The translations under genes were made by a program, and so were the position numbers. A model generated the notes under the pieces. That model made no database searches. It was given only the letters and a program-made list of their open reading frames with translations, and was not told the DNA's origin. This document shows positions 1-15,679 of a stretch of 64,000 bases of DNA, in pieces (the stretch's first letter is position 1; each line of letters starts with the position of its first letter). Source of the stretch: Trichoplax sp. H2 (lineage: Eukaryota; Placozoa; Uniplacotomia; Trichoplacea); NCBI GenBank assembly GCA_003344405.1, contig NOWV01000004.1, positions 1,302,001 to 1,366,000 on the forward strand, given 5' to 3'.

Positions 1-5416
<5,416 letters not shown>

Positions 5417-5532
5417 TTTGCAATAGTGAAGAAATTTTATCTTGGCGACGAAAAGGGAAATCTGCAGCTCTCAGTTGGTAAAAGATCAGAAGCTAGTAAG
5501 TGCGTCAAAGGTCATTACTGACGGTACTCTAG

Positions 5533-5604
5533 CGTACAGTACTGTACACTGTACTGTGTACAGTACACTGTACAGTAGAGTACTGTACTGTACTGTACTG
5601 GTAC
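5533..5604. repeat. TACTG/CAGTA self-complementary array A1
   Basis: The stretch consists mainly of TACTG units and their reverse complement CAGTA, in alternating orientation, so it can fold back on itself. Its inner edge is 117 bp upstream of the GPI start codon. Open frames through it (runs of Tyr, Ser, Thr, Val) are translations of the repeat, not genes. Confidence 0.85.
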
Positions 5605-6015
5605 GTGACCATAGAGTTAAGACTAAAAAATTACTATGGACGTGACATTTGGCTCGGACGGTCGGACAATTCGGCATCAACTATCGTCTACTGTAATACT
5701 GTACCGAACACTTCGTTATAATGTCGTTAAAGTTAAACAGATGTTCGATTCTACAGTATAATTCGCTTGTTTTCTAATTTAAGTAATAATGCTGAACATT
5801 GAAATTTTTTCTAATTTTACTAAGCTCAGCTTGAAAGCAGCTATAGAACGTCAAAAATATCCCTGAATAGTTAAAAGAGTGTGCTGTACAGGTGTATCTA
5901 TTCTACTGTACTGTATAGTGCATCTACAGTAGTGATCCATGACAGCATCAAAACATTCGGTCACCCACGGGGAATGACCGATTCCCGGGATTGACCGGAA
6001 CAGTTAGACCTCTGT

Positions 6016-6096
6016 TATACTGTACTGTACTGTACTGTACAATATAGTACTGTACAGTACAATATAAGCCTACAGTGTACAGTACAGTACCTACTG
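6016..6096. repeat. TACTG/CAGTA self-complementary array A2
   Basis: Four consecutive TACTG units are followed by inverted CAGTA units, making near-perfect hairpin arms. The array ends about 177 bp upstream of the GGCT start codon. A looser patch of the same word lies at 5885-5935. Confidence 0.85.
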
Positions 6097-6272
6097 TTTG
6101 TAATCTCGGCGTATCATGACATCATATCAGCAGTTTATCTAAAGTTTTTGATGAGAAGTGCTACCCAGTTGACGTCTGCGGTTGCATAAACCTGTCGAAT
6201 AAATTCAGTTTGACATTACAACTGTTACGAATTATTAAAATAGATTTGCAATATCCGATCGTAAAAAAGAGA

Positions 6273-7026
6273 ATGGAAGATAATTCCCGTTTTTTATATT
6301 TTGGCTATGGCTCCAATATGAGCGGAGATCGACTACGATTAAATTCCCCTTCTGCAGAATTTTGTTGTATAGCTAAATTAGAGAAGTATAAATTAAGATT
6401 TGGTTATAGTAAATATGGTCCAAGCAAGTTATGGCACGGTGCTGTAGCGTCGATTGTTCCTGACGAAACAGATTACGTCTTCGGAGCTGTTTGGAGCTTG
6501 AGCAATGAGAATATGGTAACTTTGGACAGGTTCGGACATAATTATCTCTAATGGTAGCTATAAAAATAATAAATCTGGTATTGATGCCAGTCATCTTGAA
6601 ATCGTATAGCACAATTTTCTACATTGAATTCCACAGGTTAAGAATAACTAGCCTTAATTCTCTGTATTAGCACAGATTTGTCGTACTAATGTACCATGAA
6701 ATCAAGCAATCTATTATTTTTATCACCTATACTGTAGACAAGAAGGTGTTAGTTTAGGCATTTATCGACCATTTGAAGTTGAGGTTACGACAATTGAAGG
6801 CAAACTAATCAGATGCCGAGTATACGAACTTATCAATCCTCAATTAGGAAATAGGCCATCTCCTCAATATCTAGACGTGATTCTTACAGGAGCTCGGCAA
6901 TTGAAGATTCCTCCCGAGTATTTAAACCGACTGGAGCAGATCGAGCACAATGGTTATAGCGGTGAAGTTCATCTTCAAAGGCAGACAGAAGAGAGCGCTC
7001 AGAATGCTCATGTTGTAAATAATTAG
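6273..7026 (+). CDS. GGCT: Gamma-glutamylcyclotransferase
   Basis: Cytosolic enzyme that releases 5-oxoproline from gamma-glutamyl amino acids or dipeptides in the gamma-glutamyl cycle. Two exons, 6273-6529 and 6738-7026, encode 181 aa (human 188). The N-terminal FLYFGYGSN is the substrate-binding loop of the family. SKLWHGAVASI and VFGAVWSL follow. The intron falls just before RQEGV, whose Glu matches catalytic Glu98 of human GGCT. PSPQYLD and the C-terminal helix region (IPPEYLNRLEQIE) also match. An upstream in-frame start at 6210 would add 21 residues without similarity, so the Met at 6273 (MEDNSRF) is preferred. It is divergent from GPI and its 3' side faces the hAT remnant. Confidence 0.95.
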
Positions 7027-7912
7027 CTTTAAATTTAGGACTGAGAGCTAGGAATTGTGTAAATTTCTTGCTTTTATTCGGTATCTACAGTATATTAAAA
7101 ACCTAGCCAGTTCAATATCACGAAGGATTGAGTGGAGTCATTGATAAATTGGTTTACACCAATATTTAATATAATAGATTTCTTAATTACCACATAATCT
7201 TGAACATTACTTGAATACTACGATATACTTCAAAATATGTTTTATCTTATTATTCGTATGATAATCATTACTATCTTGTGTATAATTCAGAATAGAAACA
7301 TTATTTTCTCCAAGTTAAAATCATGCCCATTTATAACAGCTACATAATAGAAATTAAAGTTTGAAATAATATCATGCTGAAAAGATATAAATCTACGCTT
7401 CGCTATTTATTATTGTAACCGCTAATGAGTAATATCTAAATGAGGAACTTTGTGACCTCTGATCATTTAAAATTGAAAGTAACGTTATCGTAAAGACAAT
7501 TACAGATAAAATATATGTACAACAGCTAGAAATCTTATAAAAGCGAAGGATTAAGGATAGTTATATGATATAGTTGTGATACACGTAATAATGATAGGTT
7601 TTGAGTACAATATACCAGGTGAACCCCGATCGTTTTAATAATGATACTAAATTAACCGTGAATTTCTCCCTTGAGGTAGCTCGTGTACACAGTAGCTATA
7701 GTTTAAGATGGATTTGTAATAGTTTGCGGAATTATTCAATCCATTTTATAAACAACAGCAATAACTATTGCACAATATCATTACTTGCGGAGCTAAGCTT
7801 CTAATAGCGACATACAAGATATTCTAGTATTTCATATACTGGAAGTTAGTTGTTCTCATGATATCTATGCGACTAATTTAATCTCAGTTAAAGTTGTCGT
7901 TAACTGAAATAA
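7027..7912. other. Intergenic DNA 3' of GGCT
   Basis: AT-rich DNA between the GGCT stop and the hAT insertion. It should contain the GGCT 3' UTR. I see no gene, structured RNA or clear repeat; the short frame near 7601-7804 has no recognisable protein features. Confidence 0.5.
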
Positions 7913-8789
7913 GTGATAACCAGGGCAGTTTTTTGTTGCAACTTCTCCGCAATTTATCGACACAAAACGCAACGAAATGCAACTTTTGAGTCAAATCGCA
8001 ACAAACTGCAAAAGTAACTTTATGTTATACTTTTGTGTCAATATTCTAAAGAACTTGGCTTAAGGCGGCCTATTATTACGCCGACAATCTTCCCACCATT
8101 AAAGAAATCGTTAATGGATTCGATGGTGATGGTATACTGGAGAGGAGAGCTAAAACCGTTGTAAATAAAGACGGTTTGGCAGTAAGTTTATTGGCCATTA
8201 ATTAAAAGGGACTATTTTTCACTGTCTGCTTTGATAATGAAGACCAAATCGGTGCAATACAATATTACAGGTGCTTATGCCGACCTTAAAGGTTTGAATT
8301 TCGGTCAGGATAAAGCAGGGATTGGTGTTTATTTAACCAGGCGAATAAACGCTAATAATGACCTGGACAATATAATGCTATTAAAGCGTAACAATGTACC
8401 ACCCAGCGTATATTTAAAGTTACAGCGATGTCAAGCCACGTTATCAGCGTAAGAACGTAGCTTTTCGATGCTACGTAAACTATTAGCTAAAGATCAGTAT
8501 TTCTTGCCTGAAAACGTTGATAAGTACTTATCCTTATACTATAATTATAGCTGTGAATAAAATTCAATAAAGCTTAACGATGCGAACGGATTTCAATTAA
8601 ACTGAGTATTCCACAGCAGCTTTCTATGAATTTTATTGCTAATTTGGATGAATACTTTATTTTAGATTACTTTACCAGAAAATTGAACATTTGCAACTTT
8701 GTCGGAAAAATTGTAACTTTTCTAAGAAATTGTAACATTTGCAACTTTTCTCAATAAACTTGCAACCAAAAAATTGCTCTAATGATAAC
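7913..8789. mobile_element. Decayed hAT-family DNA transposon with target site duplication
   Basis: An 861-bp element occupies 7921-8781. The left end starts CAGGGCAGTTTTTTGTTGCA. The right end, read inward on the other strand, starts TAGAGCAATTTTTTGGTTGCA, so the ends are imperfect terminal inverted repeats that fit the hAT pattern YARNG. Flanking 8-mers are GTGATAAC (7913-7920) and ATGATAAC (8782-8789), seven of eight identical, as expected of the 8-bp duplication made by hAT transposases. Subterminal copies of TTGCAACTT are present on both sides. Inside are broken transposase-like frames. The interior is too short for a full transposase, so this is an internally deleted, immobile copy unless helped in trans. 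Confidence 0.78.
8065..8560 (+). pseudogene. hAT transposase remnant
   Basis: Three coding-like pieces lie inside the element. At 8065-8205 a frame encodes IKEIVNGFDGDG and ends in stops. At 8231-8452 a frame encodes AYADLKGLNFGQDKAG and then VYLKLQRC, ending at an in-frame TAA (8450-8452). At 8453-8560 the same reading continues past that stop with ERSFSMLRKLL and FLPENVDKYLSLYYN. The Glu-Arg-Ser-Phe-Ser string followed by a Leu-rich tail resembles the C-terminal dimerisation region of hAT transposases. The DNA-binding and most catalytic parts are missing. The class is inferred mainly from the element ends; the protein similarity alone would be weak. Confidence 0.55.
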
Positions 8790-9203
8790 TGCTATACCTT
8801 TAATCATTCGTAGATAAATCAATTGTGAATATTCTGTGATCGATAAAGGCAAATAATTTCACTAAGTAACATAGCTATTATAGTACAAGCCAAATTCCTA
8901 TATTAGATCAATTTACTTTTGTTAATACGGTAATATCACAATATTTACTTGTTCATTTATTTAATTCAATGTACTATTTGCAAAGAAATAATGTTATTTT
9001 AAAATAATTTACTCTGATTATTAACATTATCAATAAACAGTTTTATTTTCAGTAAGAAAATAGTTTAATAATGGTGATTGACTATATAAGCGGTAAACGA
9101 AACATAAATAGTATTATACGCAGTGTCAGAAATTGATACAGGTATGCGGTTCAGTAAAGCCGTTTCTGTATTTTACACTTTGACTGTATTTATTCCAGCA
9201 TTA
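8790..9203. other. Intergenic DNA between hAT copy and TSNAXIP1 3' end
   Basis: AT-rich tail-to-tail spacer. The only recognisable signal is the minus-strand AATAAA at 9189-9194, close to the TSNAXIP1-like stop codon. No gene is seen. Confidence 0.5.
9189..9194 (-). terminator. Polyadenylation signal AATAAA for TSNAXIP1-like gene
   Basis: AATAAA on the minus strand begins 10 bp after the stop codon at 9204-9206. The position suits a very short 3' UTR. Not proven without transcript ends. Confidence 0.35.
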
Positions 9204-12200
9204 TTATGATGATACTTTCGGGCTGATTTTCCCGTTTTCGCCTGGTCTTCCGAAGCGATTAGTGTCTCCAAAACGTAGTAATTGTACAAATGTTTCGACG
9301 TCTGTTTTAGTAGTTGCTGGTACTAAGCCGAAATAATCGAATCCCCTTGATAGGCAGGCTTCTAAAGCCGGGGGATTTATACTTGGATCGATCATTTTAA
9401 TCACTTCTCTGGCTTCTTCAACGGTAATTTCTCTAATATATGACATTAAAAAATTTAAATTATAATCGTAATAACGTATTAATTATATTATTTTAATTGG
9501 ATAGCCAGAATTGCCTGAAGTTTATTGTTATGTGGCTGAAATATAGTAACAGCGTAAACACTTTAAATCTGTAGAACAGTAAAGTATATATACTGAGAGC
9601 ATCTCATGAATTTAGAACAGGCTCCCTACCGTACTAGCATAACTGTCAACAGTGAATTCATAGCGGATATTATAGATAGAATTAATAGTATAGATAATAC
9701 TCGTATATTGATTTTTTTACATAAAAATAAATTTATGAAAGTTTATGAACATATTTTCAATAACGTTTTCTTACGATATCATCATGGCAGTTAGAATGCT
9801 TCATGGAAAGATGAAAATTTACCGTTTATCGCTTCCTATAGCTTCCTCAATTTCGCTAATGTAAGCCAATCTATCATCCCACTGTTGTTCCATAATTTTT
9901 AACAAGAAAGGACTCAATTTTCCGTCCGCATCCTGTGATATAAATAAAATACTCGAATGTCATTGGGATGCACTGGTTATACAGTATAAGAGTAGACATA
10001 TTCGATATAAAGTAAGTGATGGTAACCGTTAATGGAACTACGTGGTGATAAAACTTACCGTTTCGAAAAGTAACATATACTTTATTACATCAGGCGTGTC
10101 CTTATCAATGGCTACTTTCGCACCTTCTTCCAATACCGTAAAATCTTTTTCCGTTTTATTTGCGAAAGATTTTCGAAGAACCTGAGAAAAGTCCTTAATC
10201 GATATGCAGCCCTACGAGAGTAAATTTATGACGTAAAAGTAAATATAATTCAATTGGGATCAGCATAAAAAATGTAGAATGACTGTATATTAGTTTTATA
10301 CACTGCCCTCGAATATGCATATATTAATATTCGTAATTTGGATAAGTGATTTGTTAATCTTATATGATTTACCTCTTTGGACGAGGATGCTTTTGACATC
10401 GCTAATTTTAAGTTTGCAAACATTTGTTGTTGTTTATGGTGAACGATTTCATCGACCTGGTTAGCAATCAGACGAGAGCCAATGAGCAAAATCTTATCAT
10501 AGCTTCCTAGTGAAGTTCATTTATCTGCTTGTTCATAAATTAATCTTTCTAATAAACTTTAAATATTTCATATTTAACTGTAAAGCAAACAATTTTTTAT
10601 AAAAAATACTTTCGATTCATGGTTTAATCTATGCGCAATAGCCACGATCTTATAAAATTATAATGGATAGTTATATTCATGGCCAATACACGAGATAATA
10701 TTAAAACTTTGACGTTGATTATAACTTGGTGTATTATTGCTATCTTTTGTAATTTATGGCTCACCTCTCCGGATAAGATATTATAAAATAAGCCAATTTG
10801 TGGGTCCTTACTTAGTCTTTGGCATGCATAGTGTAAATTATAGCCCCATTCAACAATCAAATTATCGTCATCATGGCGCTTCTTCAAGTACTCATAAATG
10901 AATTCTTGGATATCACTATGATTTCCGTTGGAGTAGTTCTAGCAAGCAAAATCCAATATAGCGTTACGGCTCAGAATGTTGTAGCCTACTAGTCATTGTT
11001 TATTAAATTCTAGAGTATTAGCGCTGTGTTTCTTTCAAATTTAAACCTAGTGACGGCAACTAAGATTTGCCTTTATAAATTGATCGCTACAGTTTTTTAA
11101 GGATAATTTGCTAAAAAACCTTTGTATCATATTTAGCTTTTTCTTCCCATAATTCATTAATGAAATATAGAACATCTTTCTTTTTTGTACGGAAGTTTCT
11201 AATTTTTCCTTCATATCTTAAATACCTCGGTATAGACTCATCTAGTCCCTGAAGTCAAAAATTGTCATGCGATTTTTATATAGTTATCTCAACTATGTAA
11301 AAATAAAAATGCATTTGTAACTAAATGATAGTAAATAATATATAAGTATATATTACCAGTCCTTCAAAATATTCTACAGCTCCGATGTTAGTTGGATCAG
11401 CACCAGCAATTTCAGCCAACAATATATCAACTAACTGATCACTTGTTCTATCTTGCGATATAACAGTCCATCGCTCATTGCCACCTTCGATATATGGAGC
11501 ACATTTACTCCAGTCTGGCCTATAAAAGTAACGATTTATAAGTAAAAATAAGTTGATTGACTAAGTATAAGTAAAAATATTTGTACATATAGAAGCTAAC
11601 CGCGGTGTTGCCGATCTTCTAAGTATATCACATTCATGTGCAAAATTGTTGCGTTGATCTAAGACTTGCTTGTATACAGTTTGTAAAGTACTAAACAGGA
11701 TTATTAACAGTAAATTGAATATCAATACCATAAATAGTAAAAATTTTAAATTTCTTATTTGGTCAAACTACATAGCGTCATAATGGTAAAAATTAGAAAC
11801 CTGTGCTCTTCTGATAATTTAGTAAATTGTTTCTTCAGGTTACTTAAGACACTAGTCATTTCCTAAATAGAATTGACAGAAATTGTAGCAGCAGAAAATT
11901 ATAATTGGTATGTCTAATTTTGATCTTAACATTTCATTTGCGCCATCTAGTATGTGTTCAGGCACATATCATCGTAAATTTTTTTAATTATTAACAAAAC
12001 TTAAAATAAGATTCTTTTGATGTAGAGATTCTATATTTAGATCTAAATTCGCTCAATATTGTTTAATCTATAAATGGTTGATTTCAAAATATGATCATTA
12101 CAATGCTTTTCTCCTTTATCTTCTCAAAGTCACGGCGTGGAATGACATCACCATAATTTGCTTGATATTCCGTAATCTTATTCTGTGATTCTACAAGATC

Positions 12201-13729
12201 TTTCCTACATCTTTCTAGAGCGATTCGTAACATTACTGCATCTTCCTGTGTATTATCTTTAGCTCGACCTTGGTCACGGGCAGTGATTAGCTCCTCGTAC
12301 TGGTATCTTAAATCGTTTATATCTTGCACTAATAATTTTCTGCAAACACAGAAATTATTCTAAGCTAAAAAGCTAGATTTTATAGATGTGCAGCATTTTA
12401 TTAAGATATTTTAGGGTTACACCTATCTATACGGTAAAGTTTCTATTAATCAGCTACCTAGCATCTGCTTCATTGCGATACTTTTCGTGTTCTAGAGATA
12501 ATTCTTCTTGTAGCTATAGAACAGACGTTAAAAAGCATAGTTAGATACCTTATTTCTTTAGGCTATTTACTAACTGAATACAGTAAAATACTAAGTATTA
12601 TGGCATTAACTCAGGTAACTGCAGCTGATTTACCTTTTGAATCATTTCAGCTAGAGTTTGTTTATCTTCCCTAAAGGTTAATAAATTATAAGTTGTAAAA
12701 ATTAGTTATAAATTCTTTCGGTTAGCTTACTGTAAGCTAAGTAAACTCTTATCTTGTGCAAATTGTTTATTACCTTATATCATCTATTTTATTTGTTAAT
12801 TTCTTGTTTTCGTTTTTAAGCTCTTCAAGCTCTAATTTTATTTTGAAAATTTAAATACTTGGTTAATTCTTTTTCAAATAAAGTATTGTGTTCTGTTGTC
12901 TGAATACTTGTGATGTAATACCTTTCCTTTCTAAGTCACGTAATTGCATGATTTTCTGATCGCATTCTTCAGCAATAGTAATAATCATCGCCTATATTTT
13001 GATTCATGAAATAATTTGATAAGATTTGATTTTCTGCGATATTATAAATACCGTAAGTAAATTGGATTCGAAGTATAGTAATAATGATCGTAATCATAAA
13101 ATATGAAATAATGTCTGGCAAATTCACATTTATTGAAATGGCCTACGTATGTAGCGATTAACCTTAAGTGGCTCTAGTTCTACTACTTTATCTTTTAATT
13201 CATTGATATATGTTTCATATTCATTCTTGATGGAAGCCAACATAGGCTTGTATGTTTTAAATTCCTGGATAAGAAACTCGAATACCTGGCGAAATACCTT
13301 AAAAGAGGAAGAGATTTTAAGTAACAACTCTAAGCCTATTTATTTATCTAAACTAGAAGCAAAATGCCTTACTTGCATTCGAGCCTCATGAGAAGTTGTA
13401 TTTAACCTTCCTATTATAGATAATTCACGATTTAGATATGTTTCTAGATCTTTTAGAAACTTTGGTTTCGGTTGAGTAGTAGATACACTCGCGGGGACGT
13501 AAGCTGATTGAGCGTGAGGCATACTACTTGCTGGCCAAACGTCAACTATCCCTGTCTTGCCATCATTAACATGCTAGAAAGGATCAAATCAATAATATTA
13601 TTAATTTGTACTTAATCACGTTAAATATTATTACACAAATTCTTTTCTTTAGATTGATTAATTATACAAACTCCAAAACTGACCTGATTCTTAAGGTTCA
13701 ATGTATTATCATGATCTTTTTCATGAATT
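9204..13729 (-). CDS. TSNAXIP1: Translin-associated factor X-interacting protein 1-like (5' exon not found)
   Basis: Coiled-coil protein of the TSNAXIP1 family, linked in vertebrates to translin/TRAX and to testis and ciliated tissue. Seventeen in-phase exons: 13729-13684, 13573-13373, 13297-13163, 12991-12922, 12831-12774, 12670-12634, 12513-12458, 12339-12102, 11862-11801, 11690-11601, 11519-11357, 11248-11120, 10938-10765, 10492-10373, 10211-10059, 9932-9823, 9432-9204. They give about 690 codons; the human protein has about 660-710. Family anchors in order: FKTYKPMLASIKNEY, ELEPLK, a Glu/Lys-rich coiled coil, DVIPRRDFEKIKEK, PRPDWSKCAPYIEGG and IPRYLRYEGKIRNF. The first exon joins phase 2 upstream and carries no Met, so at least one 5' exon between 13730 and about 15300 is missing from this model. 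The acceptors at 10938 and 10492 were chosen because only they keep frame. Confidence in the family is good; the exact 5' end is unknown. Confidence 0.85.
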
Positions 13730-15679
13730 CTATTAAAGATTTTGTAAATTAATTTAAATTTTACTTAAATTTGTGTCATACATACAGAATAATTTATTTA
13801 TAAATCTATGTAGTACACAGTCATAAGTGCAGTTGTAGATTTACGTAATATCAAATAGAGATGTTCAGAGATGTTTACTAATGGAATGCTTCGCTGTTAT
13901 ACGCTTAAGTTTTCATATTTACAAGTTAGTCTACTAATGTTGTATTTGCTACATCTGTTTTAAAGTCAGAATAGCAAAACTATTATGGAGTTGTTATGTC
14001 TGTAATTCGATCGCCTATACGTGTGTTATTACAGCTAGCAATGTTAGCTTTACAATGACGCTAGTTAAAATATTAACTAGTTTTAGTTACGGATATGCGA
14101 AAAAGAATACACCACTAACGCTTACGTTGTATCGCTGATTGGGGGTAATTTGCTGGCAGTGTACATCTTTATTCCGTTCTTAAAAACTAACTTAGTAAAA
14201 TATTTAATTTAGTTCTGTCTTCAGAAGGTAGGTTCCCTAATAACAGCAATTACGAATGCTGTACGTTGAAGTTCAGTGCTAGGGAAATGTTTGGATAGTG
14301 TAGCAGTGTGCGCTGTATATCGCTTCTATCATCACTAAAGTACTGTAGTCACTGTACAGTTCTCTAGCACTATTTCATTCTCTAAGTATATGGTTACGAT
14401 TGATTTGCTGGCTAATTTTTGATAAAATTGAGATACGCAATGTTTGTATCCATGGTAACAGCGGCCTTTAACTTTCAACTTGCTTTTGCTGTACCGCGGC
14501 GTACCGTACTCAGCGAGTGAGTCAGCGTACAGTAGCGTAAGGCAGAGTCCTGCAATGGAGTGAAAATGCAACCTGAACCCAATTAAATTGTTGATTTTCT
14601 AACCCGAAATGAGTGTATTTGCTATACAAACATTGTATCACTACGGAAATTCTTAACTCGAATCCCGATCTCGAGTTGGGTTCAAGTGGGTCTAGGACAA
14701 TTTGCCGCTGTACAATGTAATAGTATAGGATCGAAACAATATCAATATAGATTTGACATTACGAGGATGAATTGAACACTTTGCAGCGTTCAATCCTATA
14801 CACCGTAAAATTAATCTAATTCAATTAAGTATCTGTTTTGATATTACGAGGGTTTATAGTACAGTTACAGTATGTGCAGCTTGTGGAATCCGTGTGACCG
14901 TCATTAATTTAAGTCATTTGTTTTTACAGGGACTGTCCTGTCCCCTAATGATCTAATGGTCACTGGAACTGTGGGCATGTACTGTACACTGTGAGTTCTT
15001 CAGTTACGTCATCATCAGTCAGTCATCGTTATTACTGTACTCAGTGTACTGTATCATCAGTAATGCCATCAGCTGTCATTTCGCAAAACTCAGCTGTACA
15101 GTACATCAGTTACATGATGTCATACAGTACTCCTCATACCAAACAGGTGGAAAAACGAAAGACGGGAGAAAAAATTGGAACGTAATATGTTTTCTATAGA
15201 CGTTAGGGACTAGTTTGGGATAGGGATATACAAAATTAAGTATTCATTATGAAAACTATGAAAAAGAAGTTGAGCATTCCCTGACGATAACCATAGACGT
15301 AAAACCTTTTTACCTCTATGACGAACTGCACCGAGTGTACTGTACTCAGTACAGTGTACTGTAGCAATAAATTGAAAGTACTGTACTGTACTGTACAGTA
15401 CTGTACTGTCCAGTGTTCTGAATTTCTGATACAGTACTGTACACTGTACAGTACAGTACAGTAATACTGTACTGTACGTAGTATTGTACTGTACACTGTA
15501 CAGTACTGTACTGTACACTGTACTGTACAATAATATACACTGTACTGTATAATACAGTATAACGAACTAATTTACCGATCTACGGACTCCAGCAGATACT
15601 GACTGCACTTAGCTAACGAAGGTGCGCGCTTGAGCTTATTGCATTTTTTGCTTGACTGTTTAGAAATTAGCATTTCGTA
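13730..15679. promoter_or_regulatory. TSNAXIP1/MROH1 divergent intergenic region
   Basis: About 1.9 kb between the last exon found for TSNAXIP1 and the MROH1 start codon. It must hold the missing TSNAXIP1 5' exon(s), which I could not identify. Visible signals: a dense pentanucleotide array at 15336-15562, scattered copies of the same word at 14331-14360 and 14980-15130, GTACCGCGGCGTACCG-like palindromic sequence near 14490, and TGACCGTCATTAA near 14899. Short frames on either strand here look like chance or repeat translations. Confidence 0.45.
15336..15562. repeat. TACTG/CAGTA self-complementary array B (largest)
   Basis: About 225 bp dominated by TACTG and CAGTA units in both orientations, interrupted by a short unique segment near 15365-15375 and one near 15412-15432. 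Several inverted blocks could pair into long hairpins. It ends 118 bp upstream of the MROH1 start codon. Minus-strand frames of 60-100 codons made of Tyr, Ser, Thr, Val and Gln are artefacts of this repeat. Confidence 0.88.

Larger units (their letters stand above)
5417..6272. promoter_or_regulatory. Shared GPI/GGCT divergent promoter region
   Basis: The 856-bp gap between the two start codons has no supported gene. It holds two pentanucleotide arrays (5533-5604 and 6016-6096), one near each start codon, and a GC-richer block at about 5955-6003 with several GACCG/CGGTC words and TTCCCGGGA. A CRE-like TGACGTC lies near 6170. Transcription start sites cannot be read from sequence alone; the promoter role is inferred from the divergent genes. 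Confidence 0.5.

Noticed and set aside
5442-5680. Frames on both strands over the array upstream of GPI
   Set aside because: Same repeat artefact; open frames occur on both strands over the same bases.
14335-14571. 78-codon minus-strand frame as the missing TSNAXIP1 first exon
   Set aside because: No likeness to the family N-terminus, and no junction found that joins it in the required phase 2.
15210-15540. Overlapping minus-strand frames of 64-106 codons rich in Tyr, Ser, Thr, Val and Gln
   Set aside because: They translate the TACTG/CAGTA array in several frames at once; the composition comes from the repeat and there is no protein family likeness.
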